From positions 1,776,001 to 1,840,000 of the forward strand of contig NZ_JANHLD010000001.1 of assembly GCF_028682455.1 (NCBI RefSeq): a stretch of 64,000 bases of DNA, given 5' to 3'. The position numbers were made by a program, and so were the translations under genes. Positions 52,226-60,664 of the stretch are shown piece after piece. Position 1 is the first letter of the stretch. Each line of letters starts with the position of its first letter. This stretch comes from Pseudomonas putida. GTDB taxonomy: Bacteria; Pseudomonadota; Gammaproteobacteria; Pseudomonadales; Pseudomonadaceae. The notes under the pieces are model-generated. The model searched no databases. It was not told where the DNA came from and worked only from the letters and a program-made list of their open reading frames with translations.

Positions 52226-52329
52226 CGGTATATCGCGATGGAGCGAAATATAAATCGGTATTTCGCGATATACAAATATGAAGAGGTTCTGAGCTCAGCG
52301 TAAATCGCTATATCGGGTTATAACGATAT
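52226..52329. promoter_or_regulatory. AT-rich operator-like repeat array between arsR and acpH
   Basis: The divergent gap contains repeated variants of a TATATCGCGATA palindrome: CGGTATATCGCGAT (52226-52239), CGGTATTTCGCGATATAC (52256-52273), ATCGCTATATCGGG (52304-52317) and ATAACGATAT (52320-52329). GCGAAATA and TATTTCGC (52243-52250/52259-52266) also form a perfect inverted repeat. The base composition stands out from the GC-rich flanks. The likely ligand is the adjacent ArsR protein. Confidence 0.6.
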
Positions 52330-52356
52330 GAGTTGCCCAGGTGCTAGACTGCGCCC

Positions 52357-52944
52357 ATGAACTACCTCGCACACCTTCATCTGGGCGGCCAGCAACCCGA
52401 GCAACTGCTCGGCAGTCTCTATGGCGACTTCGTCAAAGGGCCATTGCACGGTCGCTTTCCCTTGCCGCTGGAGGCCGCGATTCGGCTGCACCGGCAAATC
52501 GATGTCTTTACCGACAGTCATCCGCTGGTACTCGGCGCGCTGGCGCGTTTTCCACGCGAGCGGCGGCGCTTTGCCGGGATCATCCTCGATGTGTTCTTCG
52601 ACCACTGCCTCGCCCTGCATTGGCAGGATTATGCCGAGCAGCCGCTGGAGCAGTTCACCGGGCGGGTATATCAGGTGCTGGCGGCGCAAGCGGACCTGCC
52701 GGGGCGGCTGGCGCAGATCGCACCCTCCATGGCGGCCGACGACTGGCTGGGCTCGTACCGCGAGTTTGCGGTGCTGGAGCAGGTGTTTCGCGGTATCGCC
52801 CGACGCTTGTCCAGGCCTGAGGGCATGGACGGTGCCCTGGAGCTGGTCGATACGCTGTATGTGCCCTTGAGCGACGACTTCCGGGCGTTCTACCCCGAAC
52901 TGCAGGCCTTCGCCGGGAAGGCCCTGGCCCAGGTCCAGGTTTAG
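52357..52944 (+). CDS. acpH: AcpH-like ACP phosphodiesterase
   Basis: AcpH removes the 4'-phosphopantetheine arm from holo-acyl carrier protein. The 195-residue protein has the family start MNYLAHLHLGGQQPEQLLGS with an HD-like metal site formed by His6/His8 and by the later segments YGDFVKG, RLHRQIDVFTDSHP and DVFFDHCLALHW. Its 3' end overlaps the convergent olsA stop by 4 bases, so there is no terminator between them. Confidence 0.88.
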   Translation: MNYLAHLHLGGQQPEQLLGSLYGDFVKGPLHGRFPLPLEAAIRLHRQIDVFTDSHPLVLGALARFPRERRRFAGIILDVFFDHCLALHWQDYAEQPLEQFTGRVYQVLAAQADLPGRLAQIAPSMAADDWLGSYREFAVLEQVFRGIARRLSRPEGMDGALELVDTLYVPLSDDFRAFYPELQAFAGKALAQVQV

Positions 52945-53729
52945 GCAGCCTTTGCCCGGCGCTGCGGCTGAAGGGCCGGTTCCTGGACACCGAACAACGC
53001 CACCTGGATTGCCTGCTGGGCCTTGAAGGCCAGGGCGGCGCGCTCTTCGCCTGCGCTAGGGATGGGCGTCAGCAGCTGGATTTCCACTTCCCCGCAGTCA
53101 TTGGCAAACAGGCGCATCAGGTGCGAGAGCAGATCGTCGTCGCCAATGAACGGGGCAATCGGGTCGGCCTGGCCATTGCGCACGTAACGCAGGGCCACCG
53201 GTTGCAGGGGAACTTCGGTGTCGATGGCGCTGGCCAGCAGGCGACCGTGGAAGGTGCGCAGGCTGCGGCCATCGGTGGTGGTGCCTTCGGGAAAGATCAG
53301 CAAGGCGCAGGCGTTTTGCAGGTGCTGGCTGATCTGCTTGCGCAACAGTTGGCTGTCGTTGCCACCGCGACGGATGAATAAGGTGCCGGCCTTGAGCGCC
53401 AGCCAGCCGGCCACCGGCCAGGCGCGCACTTCGGCCTTGGACAGGAACGACAGCGGGGCAAGCATGCCCAGCAGGGGAATGTCGGTCCAGGACACGTGGT
53501 TGCTGACCCAGAGCATCGGCCGTTGCGGCAACGGACCGATTACCCGGACCTTGAAGGGCAGGGCGTTGCTCAGCTTGGTCATGAACAGCTGCGACCAGCG
53601 CTGGCGTCGCTCGGTCGAGGCTGGAATGCGCAGGCGTTCATAAAGGGTGAACAGGGCGGCCATGCCCAGGCCGAACAGTACCACCCACAAGACCCGGAAC
53701 ACGCGTGCGATGACGCGCATGCGCAGCAT
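52941..53729 (-). CDS. olsA: OlsA, lyso-ornithine lipid O-acyltransferase
   Basis: OlsA acylates lyso-ornithine lipid to give ornithine lipid, a phosphorus-free membrane lipid. The 262-residue PlsC-family protein has an N-terminal membrane span, the HxxxxD motif in VSNHVSWTDIPLLG, and FPEGTTTDG as the glycerol-3-phosphate-type motif III. The start overlaps the olsB stop by one base (TGATG), so olsB and olsA are coupled; an inner ATG three codons later is possible. The partner gene makes OlsA more likely than a generic phosphatidic acid synthase. Confidence 0.88.
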   Translation of the reverse strand: MLRMRVIARVFRVLWVVLFGLGMAALFTLYERLRIPASTERRQRWSQLFMTKLSNALPFKVRVIGPLPQRPMLWVSNHVSWTDIPLLGMLAPLSFLSKAEVRAWPVAGWLALKAGTLFIRRGGNDSQLLRKQISQHLQNACALLIFPEGTTTDGRSLRTFHGRLLASAIDTEVPLQPVALRYVRNGQADPIAPFIGDDDLLSHLMRLFANDCGEVEIQLLTPIPSAGEERAALAFKAQQAIQVALFGVQEPALQPQRRAKAA

Positions 53730-54484
53730 CAGACCGCCGCCTTGAAGTGGCGGGCATAGCGCGGGCAGAGTTCGTCGCGCTTGAGCAGGATGAACACGTC
53801 GGCGACCTGGAAGTCCTCGTCCCAGCACGGCTCGCCGCAGATCTTTGCGCCCAGGCGCATGTAGGCCTTGAGCAGGGGGGGCATTTCGGCGATCACGTTG
53901 CCGGGCAGGGCCAGGCTGGGCAGTGGTTTCTTCGGTTCGGCGCGCAGATGTTCGGTGCACAGGTAGCGGTCACGCAGGCGCTGCATGATCGCATGAGCCT
54001 GCACGCCGCCGTCCTGCATGGGGATACTGGCGCATCCCATCAGGTAGCTGTAGCGGCCTTCGTTGAGCACTTCGGCAAGCTCGGCCCAGAGCACGGCGAT
54101 GGTGCCGCCGTTACGATAGGCGGGGTCGACACAGGTACGCCCCAACTCCAGGATCGGCCCTTGCAGGTGGCCGAGGCCGTGCAGGCTGAACTCTTCTTCG
54201 CTGTAGAAACGGCCCAGGGTACTGGCGGCCTGATGGTCGAGCAGGCGCGTGGTGGCTACCAGGCGACCGTTGTTGAGGTCGCGTACACCGATGTGGCGGC
54301 AGTGAATGTCATAGTCATCCATGTCCAGGCCCTGTTCGGCGCCCTTGAGTTTGGCCTTGAATTCTCCGCTGAACACGCTGTAGCGCAGGGCCTGTGCTTC
54401 CTGCAGGGCCGCCGGGCCTACCAGGCGTTCGGCTTGCAGACGGCGTTCAGTGCTGTTGTCGCCAGAGCGAGCGATCCGAGTCAT
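53729..54484 (-). CDS. olsB: OlsB, L-ornithine N-acyltransferase
   Basis: OlsB transfers a 3-hydroxyacyl group from ACP to ornithine, the first step of ornithine lipid synthesis. The 251-residue protein has the GNAT-related OlsB fold with [40 protein letters not shown] and [11 protein letters not shown] segments. GGAG lies 7 bases before the ATG followed by TRIARSG. It leads the olsBA operon. Ornithine lipids are made under phosphate limitation in P. aeruginosa, and a weak PhoB-box-like sequence lies upstream. Confidence 0.92.
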   Translation of the reverse strand: MTRIARSGDNSTERRLQAERLVGPAALQEAQALRYSVFSGEFKAKLKGAEQGLDMDDYDIHCRHIGVRDLNNGRLVATTRLLDHQAASTLGRFYSEEEFSLHGLGHLQGPILELGRTCVDPAYRNGGTIAVLWAELAEVLNEGRYSYLMGCASIPMQDGGVQAHAIMQRLRDRYLCTEHLRAEPKKPLPSLALPGNVIAEMPPLLKAYMRLGAKICGEPCWDEDFQVADVFILLKRDELCPRYARHFKAAV

Positions 54485-54581
54485 TGCGAGTCTCCATAAG
54501 CCAGCCATGGGGTTGCGGCCGGTCGACTTTGTTGTGCAAGCTCAGCCTAGGTAGACGCGGTGTCACCCCCATGAACCTTTG

Positions 54582-54599
54582 GTGATGCTTGTATGACAC
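54582..54599 (-). promoter_or_regulatory. Weak PhoB-box-like sequence upstream of olsB
   Basis: On the minus strand GTGTCAT-ACAA-GCATCAC fits the 7-4-7 Pho-box spacing; the first half matches CTGTCAT at 6 of 7 positions, the second at only 3 of 7. It lies about 100 bases upstream of olsB. Phosphate control of olsBA is known in P. aeruginosa, but this site alone is weak evidence. Confidence 0.3.
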
Positions 54600-54617
54600 C
54601 CCCCAAGGAGCGCCCCG

Positions 54618-55505
54618 ATGGCCTGGCTGCAACGACTCAACGATCCACAGCGAAATACCCTGTCGGCCAGCCTGGCCGACACCTACGCCAGCCTCCTGGC
54701 CCGCCTGGGTGTGGTCAGCCCGTTCGAGCTGGCGGTACTGGGCGGCCGGGCGATGCCGACCCCGGGGCTGGCCTTCCTGGTGGGGTACCAGGCGGCCTTG
54801 CGTGTGCTCTGGCCCAGTGCCCCGCCAAGCCTGGGCGCCTTGTGCGCCAGTGAGCGGCGCAGCGTGCGCCCCGCCGACATGCAGGTACGCCTGGATGACC
54901 TGCGCCTGACCGGCAGCAAGGACTTCGTCACCGCCGGGCTCGATGCCGACTGGTTGCTGGTGGCGGCGCGCAGCGAGCCGGCAGGCGAGTCGCCGCAATT
55001 GAGCCTGGCGGTGGTCTACCCCGGCGAGCCGGGGGTACGGCTGGAGCCATTGCCGGCCCTGCCGCTGATGCCCGAGGTGGGTCACGCCCGCCTGCACCTG
55101 GACCAGGCCCTGTGCGAGCGCCTGGCAGGCGACGGCTGGGATGCCTACGTCAAACCCTTCCGTTCCCTCGAAGACCTCTATGTGCTCAGCGCCCTGTGCG
55201 CCTGGCTCTATGGTGTCGGCCAGGACAGCGGCTGGCCGCAAGCGCTGCAATTGCGCTTGATCGGCCTGCTGGGCGGCTGTGCCGAAGGCAGTCGGCAGTG
55301 CGCCGACTCCACTGGCTGCCATTTGCTGCTGGGCGGCCTGTTTGCCCAGTTCGCGGCCCTCAAGGATGAAATCGGTCAGGCGCTGGGCAGTAGTGGCGGT
55401 GAGTGGGCGGCGTTGTGGCAGCGCGACCAGGGCTTGCTGGAGATCGCCAGTGCGGCGCGGGCCAAGCGCCTGGCCAAGGCCTGGGCCAACGCCGGTTTGT
55501 CATGA
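54618..55505 (+). CDS. Short acyl-CoA-dehydrogenase-like protein
   Basis: The 295-residue protein resembles the middle and C-terminal parts of acyl-CoA dehydrogenases, with a segment LDDLRLTGSKDFVTAGLDADWLLVAARS like the FAD-binding central strand region and a helical C-terminal part. It is about 90 residues shorter than ordinary members, and I cannot point to the catalytic glutamate or the full FAD signature. It may be a degenerate paralogue with a binding role. It starts divergently from olsB, with AAGGAG before the ATG, and lies 43 bases ahead of the serine hydrolase gene. Confidence 0.65.
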   Translation: MAWLQRLNDPQRNTLSASLADTYASLLARLGVVSPFELAVLGGRAMPTPGLAFLVGYQAALRVLWPSAPPSLGALCASERRSVRPADMQVRLDDLRLTGSKDFVTAGLDADWLLVAARSEPAGESPQLSLAVVYPGEPGVRLEPLPALPLMPEVGHARLHLDQALCERLAGDGWDAYVKPFRSLEDLYVLSALCAWLYGVGQDSGWPQALQLRLIGLLGGCAEGSRQCADSTGCHLLLGGLFAQFAALKDEIGQALGSSGGEWAALWQRDQGLLEIASAARAKRLAKAWANAGLS

Positions 55506-55548
55506 TGGGGCGCTAGGCTGGATGGCTCCTGGCCTTGAGTGACGCAGC

Positions 55549-56649
55549 ATGAACAACGCGCTGCTGGGCATGTTGCTCAGCTTTTTTTTCACCAGCACCG
55601 CTGCCTTCGGGCAGGAGCGCTGGCCGGTGCCCGACTGGCTGCCGGCACCCGACAGCGACGACGCTGCCTGGAGCGACGTGCAGGCCTACGCGTTCGCCCC
55701 GCGGGATGAACACGCCCGCGAAGGCGTGCGCACCGATGCGCTGTTGGTGATCAAGGACGGGCGCATTGTGTATGAACGCTATGCGGCGCCGACGACTGCC
55801 GCCACGCCACATTTGACCTGGTCGATCAGCAAGAGCGTGCTGGCCACTGTCCTGGGTGTCGCCCGGCGGGAAGGGCGATTTGCCCTCGACGCCCCGGTCG
55901 CTCGCTACTATCCGCCGATGCAAGCCCACCCCAAGGTGCGCATCGAAGACATGCTGCACTGGGCCAGTGGCCTGGCGTGGCAGGAGGATTACGAATACGC
56001 CCCGCTCAAGTCGTCGGTGGTGGCCATGCTCTACACCCGCGGGCGTGGCGACATGGCCGCCTACACCTCGGCCAGGCCAGCGGCGGTCGAACCCGGCGAG
56101 CGCTTTCTCTATTCCAGCGGTGACAGCAATGTGCTGGCGGCAGCCTTGCGCGGGATGGTCGGTACCCAGGAGTATGCCGACTATCCCTGGCAGGCCCTGT
56201 TCATCCCGCTGGGTATCGAGTCGGCCGTATGGGAGCGCGATGCCAGCGGCACCCTGGTGGGGTCGTCCTACCTGTACCTGAGTGCCCGGGACCTGGCGCG
56301 CATCGGCCTGTTGATGCTGCGCGATGGGCGCTGGCAGTCGCAACAGCTACTGCCCCGCGACTGGGTGGCATTCAACCGCAGGCTGTTTAGCCAGGCCAGG
56401 GCCGAACCCGGCGAGGCCAACCCTGGCGGCCACTGGTGGCTCAACCAACCCATACCCGGCAGCGGGCGGCCCTGGCCAGATGCCCCGGTCGACACTTTTG
56501 CAGCGCTGGGGCACTGGGGGCAGGCCTTGTATGTAGTGCCGGAGGAACAGTTGGTGATCGTGCGCTACGCCGATGACCGCGACGGGCAGTTCCAGCACAA
56601 CGAACTGCTCAAGCGCGTGCTGGCCGCACAAGCCGGGGGCCGACCATGA
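55549..56649 (+). CDS. Periplasmic serine hydrolase of the beta-lactamase/class C family
   Basis: The 366-residue protein has a signal peptide (NNALLGMLLSFFFTSTAAFG) and a serine beta-lactamase-like fold. The nucleophile motif SxxK is Ser92-Ile-Ser-Lys95 in TWSISKSVLATVLG, and the second motif reads YSS (188-190) in FLYSSGDSNV. A third motif near HWGQALYVVPEEQLVIVRYADD takes the KTG place. Such proteins are usually esterases or D,D-peptidases rather than beta-lactamases. It overlaps the next small gene as ATGA. Confidence 0.82.
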   Translation: MNNALLGMLLSFFFTSTAAFGQERWPVPDWLPAPDSDDAAWSDVQAYAFAPRDEHAREGVRTDALLVIKDGRIVYERYAAPTTAATPHLTWSISKSVLATVLGVARREGRFALDAPVARYYPPMQAHPKVRIEDMLHWASGLAWQEDYEYAPLKSSVVAMLYTRGRGDMAAYTSARPAAVEPGERFLYSSGDSNVLAAALRGMVGTQEYADYPWQALFIPLGIESAVWERDASGTLVGSSYLYLSARDLARIGLLMLRDGRWQSQQLLPRDWVAFNRRLFSQARAEPGEANPGGHWWLNQPIPGSGRPWPDAPVDTFAALGHWGQALYVVPEEQLVIVRYADDRDGQFQHNELLKRVLAAQAGGRP

Positions 56650-56942
56650 AACGACTCGTGCTGGCACTGCTACTGCTGGCAGGCGCCTGGGGATGGTACG
56701 AGCGCCAGGCGCTGGCGGACTTTCCGGGCATCCTCAGCGCCTACTCGGCCAAGCAATATTGCTCCTGTCGCTTTGTCATGGGCTTCGATGCGCCGTACTG
56801 CCGGGGATATGTGCGCCAGTACCTGCCCTTGAGTCGCCTTGAGGAAGATTCCCAAGCGCGTCAGGTGACGGTCGCTGGGCTGGGTGTCGAGCGCCGCGCG
56901 GCATGGCGGGGCGCACGTGAGGGCTGTGGCTTGCTGCCGTGA
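56646..56942 (+). CDS. Small secreted cysteine-containing protein
   Basis: I do not recognise a characterised family. The 98-residue protein has an N-terminal export signal or anchor (MKRLVLALLLLAGAWGWYERQAL), then four cysteines in the mature part: CSC and YC within KQYCSCRFVMGFDAPYC, plus one near the C-terminus (EGCGLL). These could form disulfides in the periplasm. The start is fixed by the ATGA overlap with the serine hydrolase stop, so the two are co-translated and may act together. Confidence 0.7.
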   Translation: MKRLVLALLLLAGAWGWYERQALADFPGILSAYSAKQYCSCRFVMGFDAPYCRGYVRQYLPLSRLEEDSQARQVTVAGLGVERRAAWRGAREGCGLLP

Positions 56943-56987
56943 AGGCAGCCGGGTAAGGTTGACGGCCTCTGTGTTACAGGATTTCTC

Positions 56988-57569
56988 ATGTTTTCTCTGC
57001 CCCGTCTTCTGCTCGCCGTACTCGCTTTCGCAAGCCTCTCGGCCCAGGCCAACTGGCACCTGGATGGCGAGTCGTCCCGCCTGTCGTTTATCTCCAGCAA
57101 AAATGGCGATACCGCCGAGGTTCATCGGTTTTTGGTGCTGCATGGCAAGGTCGACCGCAAGGGTGCGGCCGAGCTGATGATCGAGATGGACTCCAACAGC
57201 AGCGGCGTGCCCCTGCGTGATGAACGCATGCGCAAGGACCTGTTCGAGTTCGCGCGCTTCGCGCAGGCCAACGTCTACGCGCAGCTCGACCTGCGCCCGA
57301 TCAACGACCTGGCCAATGGCGCCCAGGTGGAGTTGCGCCTGCCGGTGACCGTCAAGCTGCATGGCAAGGAGCACGCTTACAATGCCTTGCTGCTGGCTAC
57401 TCGACTGGATGAGCGGCGCTTCCAGGTGGTTACCCTGGAGCCGCTGATGCTGCGCGCCGAAGACTTCGATCTGGTGCCGGGCCTCGAAGCGCTGCGCAAG
57501 GTGGCCGGGCTCAAATCCATCAGTCCCTCGGTGCCGGTGTCTGCGGTGCTGATCTTCACGGCGCGTTGA
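56988..57569 (+). CDS. YceI-like periplasmic lipid-binding protein
   Basis: The 193-residue protein has a signal peptide (LLLAVLAFASLSAQA, cleavage before NWHL) and a YceI-type lipocalin fold: WHLDGESSRLSFISSKNGDTAEVHRF at the start of the mature part, and a paired strand region with PVTVKLHGKEHAYNALLLATR. YceI proteins bind polyisoprenoids or fatty-acid derivatives. No ligand is implied by sequence. The gene ends one base before the cardiolipin-synthase-type gene, so the two are coupled. Confidence 0.83.
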   Translation: MFSLPRLLLAVLAFASLSAQANWHLDGESSRLSFISSKNGDTAEVHRFLVLHGKVDRKGAAELMIEMDSNSSGVPLRDERMRKDLFEFARFAQANVYAQLDLRPINDLANGAQVELRLPVTVKLHGKEHAYNALLLATRLDERRFQVVTLEPLMLRAEDFDLVPGLEALRKVAGLKSISPSVPVSAVLIFTAR

Positions 57570-57570
57570 T

Positions 57571-58728
57571 ATGGCCGGACCGGTCTTCCCCTGGCGAGAT
57601 GGCAACCGGTTCGAGTTATTGATCGACGGCCCCGAGTTCTTCCCCCGCATGCTCACCGCCATTGTGCGGGCCGAGCATCAGGTTGACCTTGAGCTGTACC
57701 TGGTGGAGGCGGGGGCGTGTGCCGAGGCCATGGTCCAGGCCCTGGTGGACGCCGCCGGGCGGGGCGTGCAGGTGCGTTGCCTGTTCGATGACTATGGCGC
57801 CCTGGCGTTTACCTTGAGCCTGCGCCAGCGCCTGACCGCTGCCGGTGTGGAGCTGCGCTGGTACAACCGCCTGCGTTGGCGGCGTGGCTTTCGCAACCTT
57901 TATCGTGATCACCGCAAGTTGCTGGTGGTCGACCAGTCCTGGGCGGTGGTGGGCGGCACCGGCGTTACCGATCAGTTCTGGAGGCCGAACGAGGACGTCA
58001 GCGAATGGCATGAGGTGATGGTGCAGATGCAGGGGCCGCTGGTGGCCGACTGGCAGATGCTCTTCGATCGCCAATGGCGCGCCAACTTGCGCCGTACCGC
58101 CTGGCGCCCGCCCACTCATTTTGGTCTGCCACGCTTGCCCCATGTGCCCGACAGTGGCCAGGGCATGGGCCGGGTAGCCTACGCCGACGCCCGCCAGCAC
58201 CGGGATATCCTGCAATCGCTGGTGCGGGCCTTGAACAGCGGCCAGCGACGGATCTGGCTGGCGACGCCGTACTTTCTACCGACCTGGAAGGTGCGTCGTT
58301 CCCTGCGTCGTGCGGCATCCCGGGGGGTCGATGTGCGTCTGTTGCTGACCGGGCCGCGCACCGATCACCCATCGGTTCGCTATGCAGGGCATCGCTATTA
58401 CCCGCGGCTGCTGCGCGCCGGGGTGACCATCTATGAGTACCAGCCGTGCTTCCTGCACCTGAAAATGGTGCTGGTAGACGACTGGGTCAGTATCGGCTCA
58501 TGCAACTTCGACCACTGGAATCTGCGCTTCAACCTTGAAGCCAACGTCGAGGCATTGGACCCGCCCTTGACGAACGCCGTGGCGGCCAGCTTCGAACGCG
58601 ACTTTGCCCAGAGCCTGTGCATCGACCTTGAACACTGGCATGCGCGGCCGTTGTGGAAACGTGTGCAGCAACGCTTGTGGGGTTGGCTGGACCGGCTGGT
58701 GGTGAACATGCTGGATCGGCGGGATTGA
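57571..58728 (+). CDS. Phospholipase D-family cardiolipin synthase (ClsB-like)
   Basis: The 385-residue protein has two complete HKD motifs: His114-x-Lys116-x4-Asp121 in YRDHRKLLVVDQSWAVVGG and His296-x-Lys298-x4-Asp303 in LHLKMVLVDDWVSIGSCNFD. It lacks N-terminal membrane spans, as ClsB does, so it is likely a peripheral enzyme joining phosphatidyl groups into cardiolipin or exchanging head groups. It ends a plus-strand series of envelope-related genes starting with the serine hydrolase, and is followed by REP DNA and a terminator. Confidence 0.87.
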   Translation: MAGPVFPWRDGNRFELLIDGPEFFPRMLTAIVRAEHQVDLELYLVEAGACAEAMVQALVDAAGRGVQVRCLFDDYGALAFTLSLRQRLTAAGVELRWYNRLRWRRGFRNLYRDHRKLLVVDQSWAVVGGTGVTDQFWRPNEDVSEWHEVMVQMQGPLVADWQMLFDRQWRANLRRTAWRPPTHFGLPRLPHVPDSGQGMGRVAYADARQHRDILQSLVRALNSGQRRIWLATPYFLPTWKVRRSLRRAASRGVDVRLLLTGPRTDHPSVRYAGHRYYPRLLRAGVTIYEYQPCFLHLKMVLVDDWVSIGSCNFDHWNLRFNLEANVEALDPPLTNAVAASFERDFAQSLCIDLEHWHARPLWKRVQQRLWGWLDRLVVNMLDRRD

Positions 58729-58739
58729 AAAGGCGCGGG

Positions 58740-58809
58740 TAGGAGCGGGCTTGGCGCGCGATTTCAATCTTGTCGTTGCGTTGCTTCGCGGGGCAAGCCT
58801 GCTCCTGCA
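58740..58809. repeat. REP pair, degenerate
   Basis: TAGGAGCGGGCTTGGCGCGC on the left (58740-58762, with GGC for the usual CCC) and TCGCGGGGCAAGCCTGCTCC on the right (58786-58809) face each other over 23 bases. Confidence 0.75.
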
Positions 58810-58812
58810 GGC

Positions 58813-58851
58813 AAAAAAAAGCGGCAGGGGAATGGCCCCAGCCGCTTTTTT
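58813..58851. terminator. Bidirectional terminator between clsB-like and fumarase genes
   Basis: A stem of AGCGGC/GCCGCT with an inner GGGG/CCCC pair (58820-58846) is flanked by eight A residues on the left and six T residues on the right, giving a usable T tract on either strand. Confidence 0.88.
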
Positions 58852-58872
58852 GTATCAGCAAACCCGTAGGGT

Positions 58873-60396
58873 TTACTTCACTTCCACCGCCAGGCTCTGG
58901 GCGATCTTGTTTTGCCAGATCGCAGGACCGGTGATGTGTACCGACTCGCCATTGCTGTCGACAGCAACGGTCACCGGCATGTCCTTGACCTCGAACTCGT
59001 AGATCGCTTCCATGCCCAGTTCGGCAAAGGCCAGGACCTTGGACTTCTTGATCGCCTGGGCGACCAGGTAGGCAGCGCCACCGACGGCCATCAGGTAGAC
59101 AGCCTTGTTGTCCTTGATCGCCTCGATGGCGGTCGGGCCACGCTCGGACTTGCCGATCATGCCCAGCAGGCCGGTTTGCTCGAGGATCTGGCGGGTGAAC
59201 TTGTCCATCCGCGTAGCGGTGGTCGGACCGGCCGGGCCCACCACTTCGTCGCCTACCGGATCAACCGGGCCAACGTAGTAGATGAAGCGACCCTTGAGGT
59301 CGACCGGCAGCTCTTCGCCCTTGTTGAGCATCTCGACCATGCGCTTGTGCGCAGCGTCGCGACCGGTGAGCATCTTGCCGTTGAGCAGAATGGTCTCGCC
59401 CGGCTTCCAGCTCTGTACCTCTTCCGGGGTCAGGGTGTCGAGGTTGACGCGGCGAGCCGATGGACCGGCTTCCCAGACGATTTCCGGGTAGGCGTCCAGC
59501 GACGGCGCTTCCAGGTCGGCCGGGCCGGAGCCGTCGAGCACGAAGTGGGCGTGACGGGTAGCGGCGCAGTTGGGGATCATGCACACCGGCAGCGAGGCGG
59601 CGTGGGTCGGGTAATCCATGATCTTTACGTCGAGCACGGTGGTCAAGCCGCCCAGGCCCTGGGCGCCGATGCCCAGCTGGTTGACCTTCTCGAACAGCTC
59701 AAGGCGGATCTCTTCGATACGGTTCTGCGGGCCGCGGGCCTTGAGTTCGTGAATGTCGATGGATTCCATCAACACTTCCTTGGCCATGACGGCGGCTTTC
59801 TCGGCGGTACCGCCGATGCCGATGCCGAGCATGCCAGGCGGGCACCAGCCAGCGCCCATGGTCGGAACGGTCTTCAGTACCCAGTCGACGATCGAGTCGG
59901 ACGGGTTGAGCATGGCCATTTTCGACTTGTTCTCGGAACCGCCGCCCTTGGCCGCCACGTCCACTTCCACGGTGTTACCCGGGACGATGGAGTAGTGGAT
60001 GACCGCCGGGGTGTTGTCCTTGGTGTTCTTGCGCGCACCTGCCGGGTCGGCAAGGATGGACGCACGCAGGACGTTTTCTGGCAGGTTGTAGGCGCGGCGC
60101 ACGCCTTCGTTGATCATGTCGTCCAGGCTCATGGTCGCGCCATCCCAGCGCACGTCCATGCCTACGCGCACGAACACGGTGACGATACCGGTGTCCTGGC
60201 AGATTGGGCGGTGGCCGGTGGCGCACATGCGCGAGTTGATCAGGATCTGGGCGATGGAGTCGCGCGCGGCAGGCGACTCTTCACGCAGATAGGCCTCATG
60301 CATGGCCTGGATGAAGTCAACGGGGTGGTAGTACGAAATGAACTGCAGGGCGTCGGCAACGCTCTGAATCAGGTCGTCTTGCTTGATCACGGTCAT
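58873..60396 (-). CDS. Class I fumarase (iron-sulfur, FumA/FumB type)
   Basis: This enzyme hydrates fumarate to malate in the TCA cycle. The 507-residue protein matches the homodimeric class I type with an oxygen-sensitive [4Fe-4S] cluster; cluster cysteines are in CQDTGIVTVFVRVG, GAGWCPPGMLGIGIGGT and VCMIPNCAATRHAHF. The ATG is followed by TVIKQDDLIQS; an open extension of 10 codons upstream has no similarity. It has its own 268-base upstream region shared with the reductase gene and ends at a strong terminator. Confidence 0.95.
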   Translation of the reverse strand: MTVIKQDDLIQSVADALQFISYYHPVDFIQAMHEAYLREESPAARDSIAQILINSRMCATGHRPICQDTGIVTVFVRVGMDVRWDGATMSLDDMINEGVRRAYNLPENVLRASILADPAGARKNTKDNTPAVIHYSIVPGNTVEVDVAAKGGGSENKSKMAMLNPSDSIVDWVLKTVPTMGAGWCPPGMLGIGIGGTAEKAAVMAKEVLMESIDIHELKARGPQNRIEEIRLELFEKVNQLGIGAQGLGGLTTVLDVKIMDYPTHAASLPVCMIPNCAATRHAHFVLDGSGPADLEAPSLDAYPEIVWEAGPSARRVNLDTLTPEEVQSWKPGETILLNGKMLTGRDAAHKRMVEMLNKGEELPVDLKGRFIYYVGPVDPVGDEVVGPAGPTTATRMDKFTRQILEQTGLLGMIGKSERGPTAIEAIKDNKAVYLMAVGGAAYLVAQAIKKSKVLAFAELGMEAIYEFEVKDMPVTVAVDSNGESVHITGPAIWQNKIAQSLAVEVK

Positions 60397-60664
60397 GCAG
60401 CGCGCTCCTCTTAAAGACGGGAACATTCAATAAGGTATTCCGACGCGGACAGGCCGAGGTGTCGAAACGACCTTTCACGGCGCGACGACGGACAGGCCGG
60501 CGGCGCAAAAAGGCGCGGCAGTATAGCGCGCATCCGTGCCCGGCACACCTGCGAGTGGTCTGGACGAAGGTCGGCTACCGATGGGCACCCTTTTTGCGTG
60601 CCAGCGCCGGGCTTTGCCCCTAAAGTGGCGGTTGGCCATGGTGATAGCGAGCGGGAGACGATCA

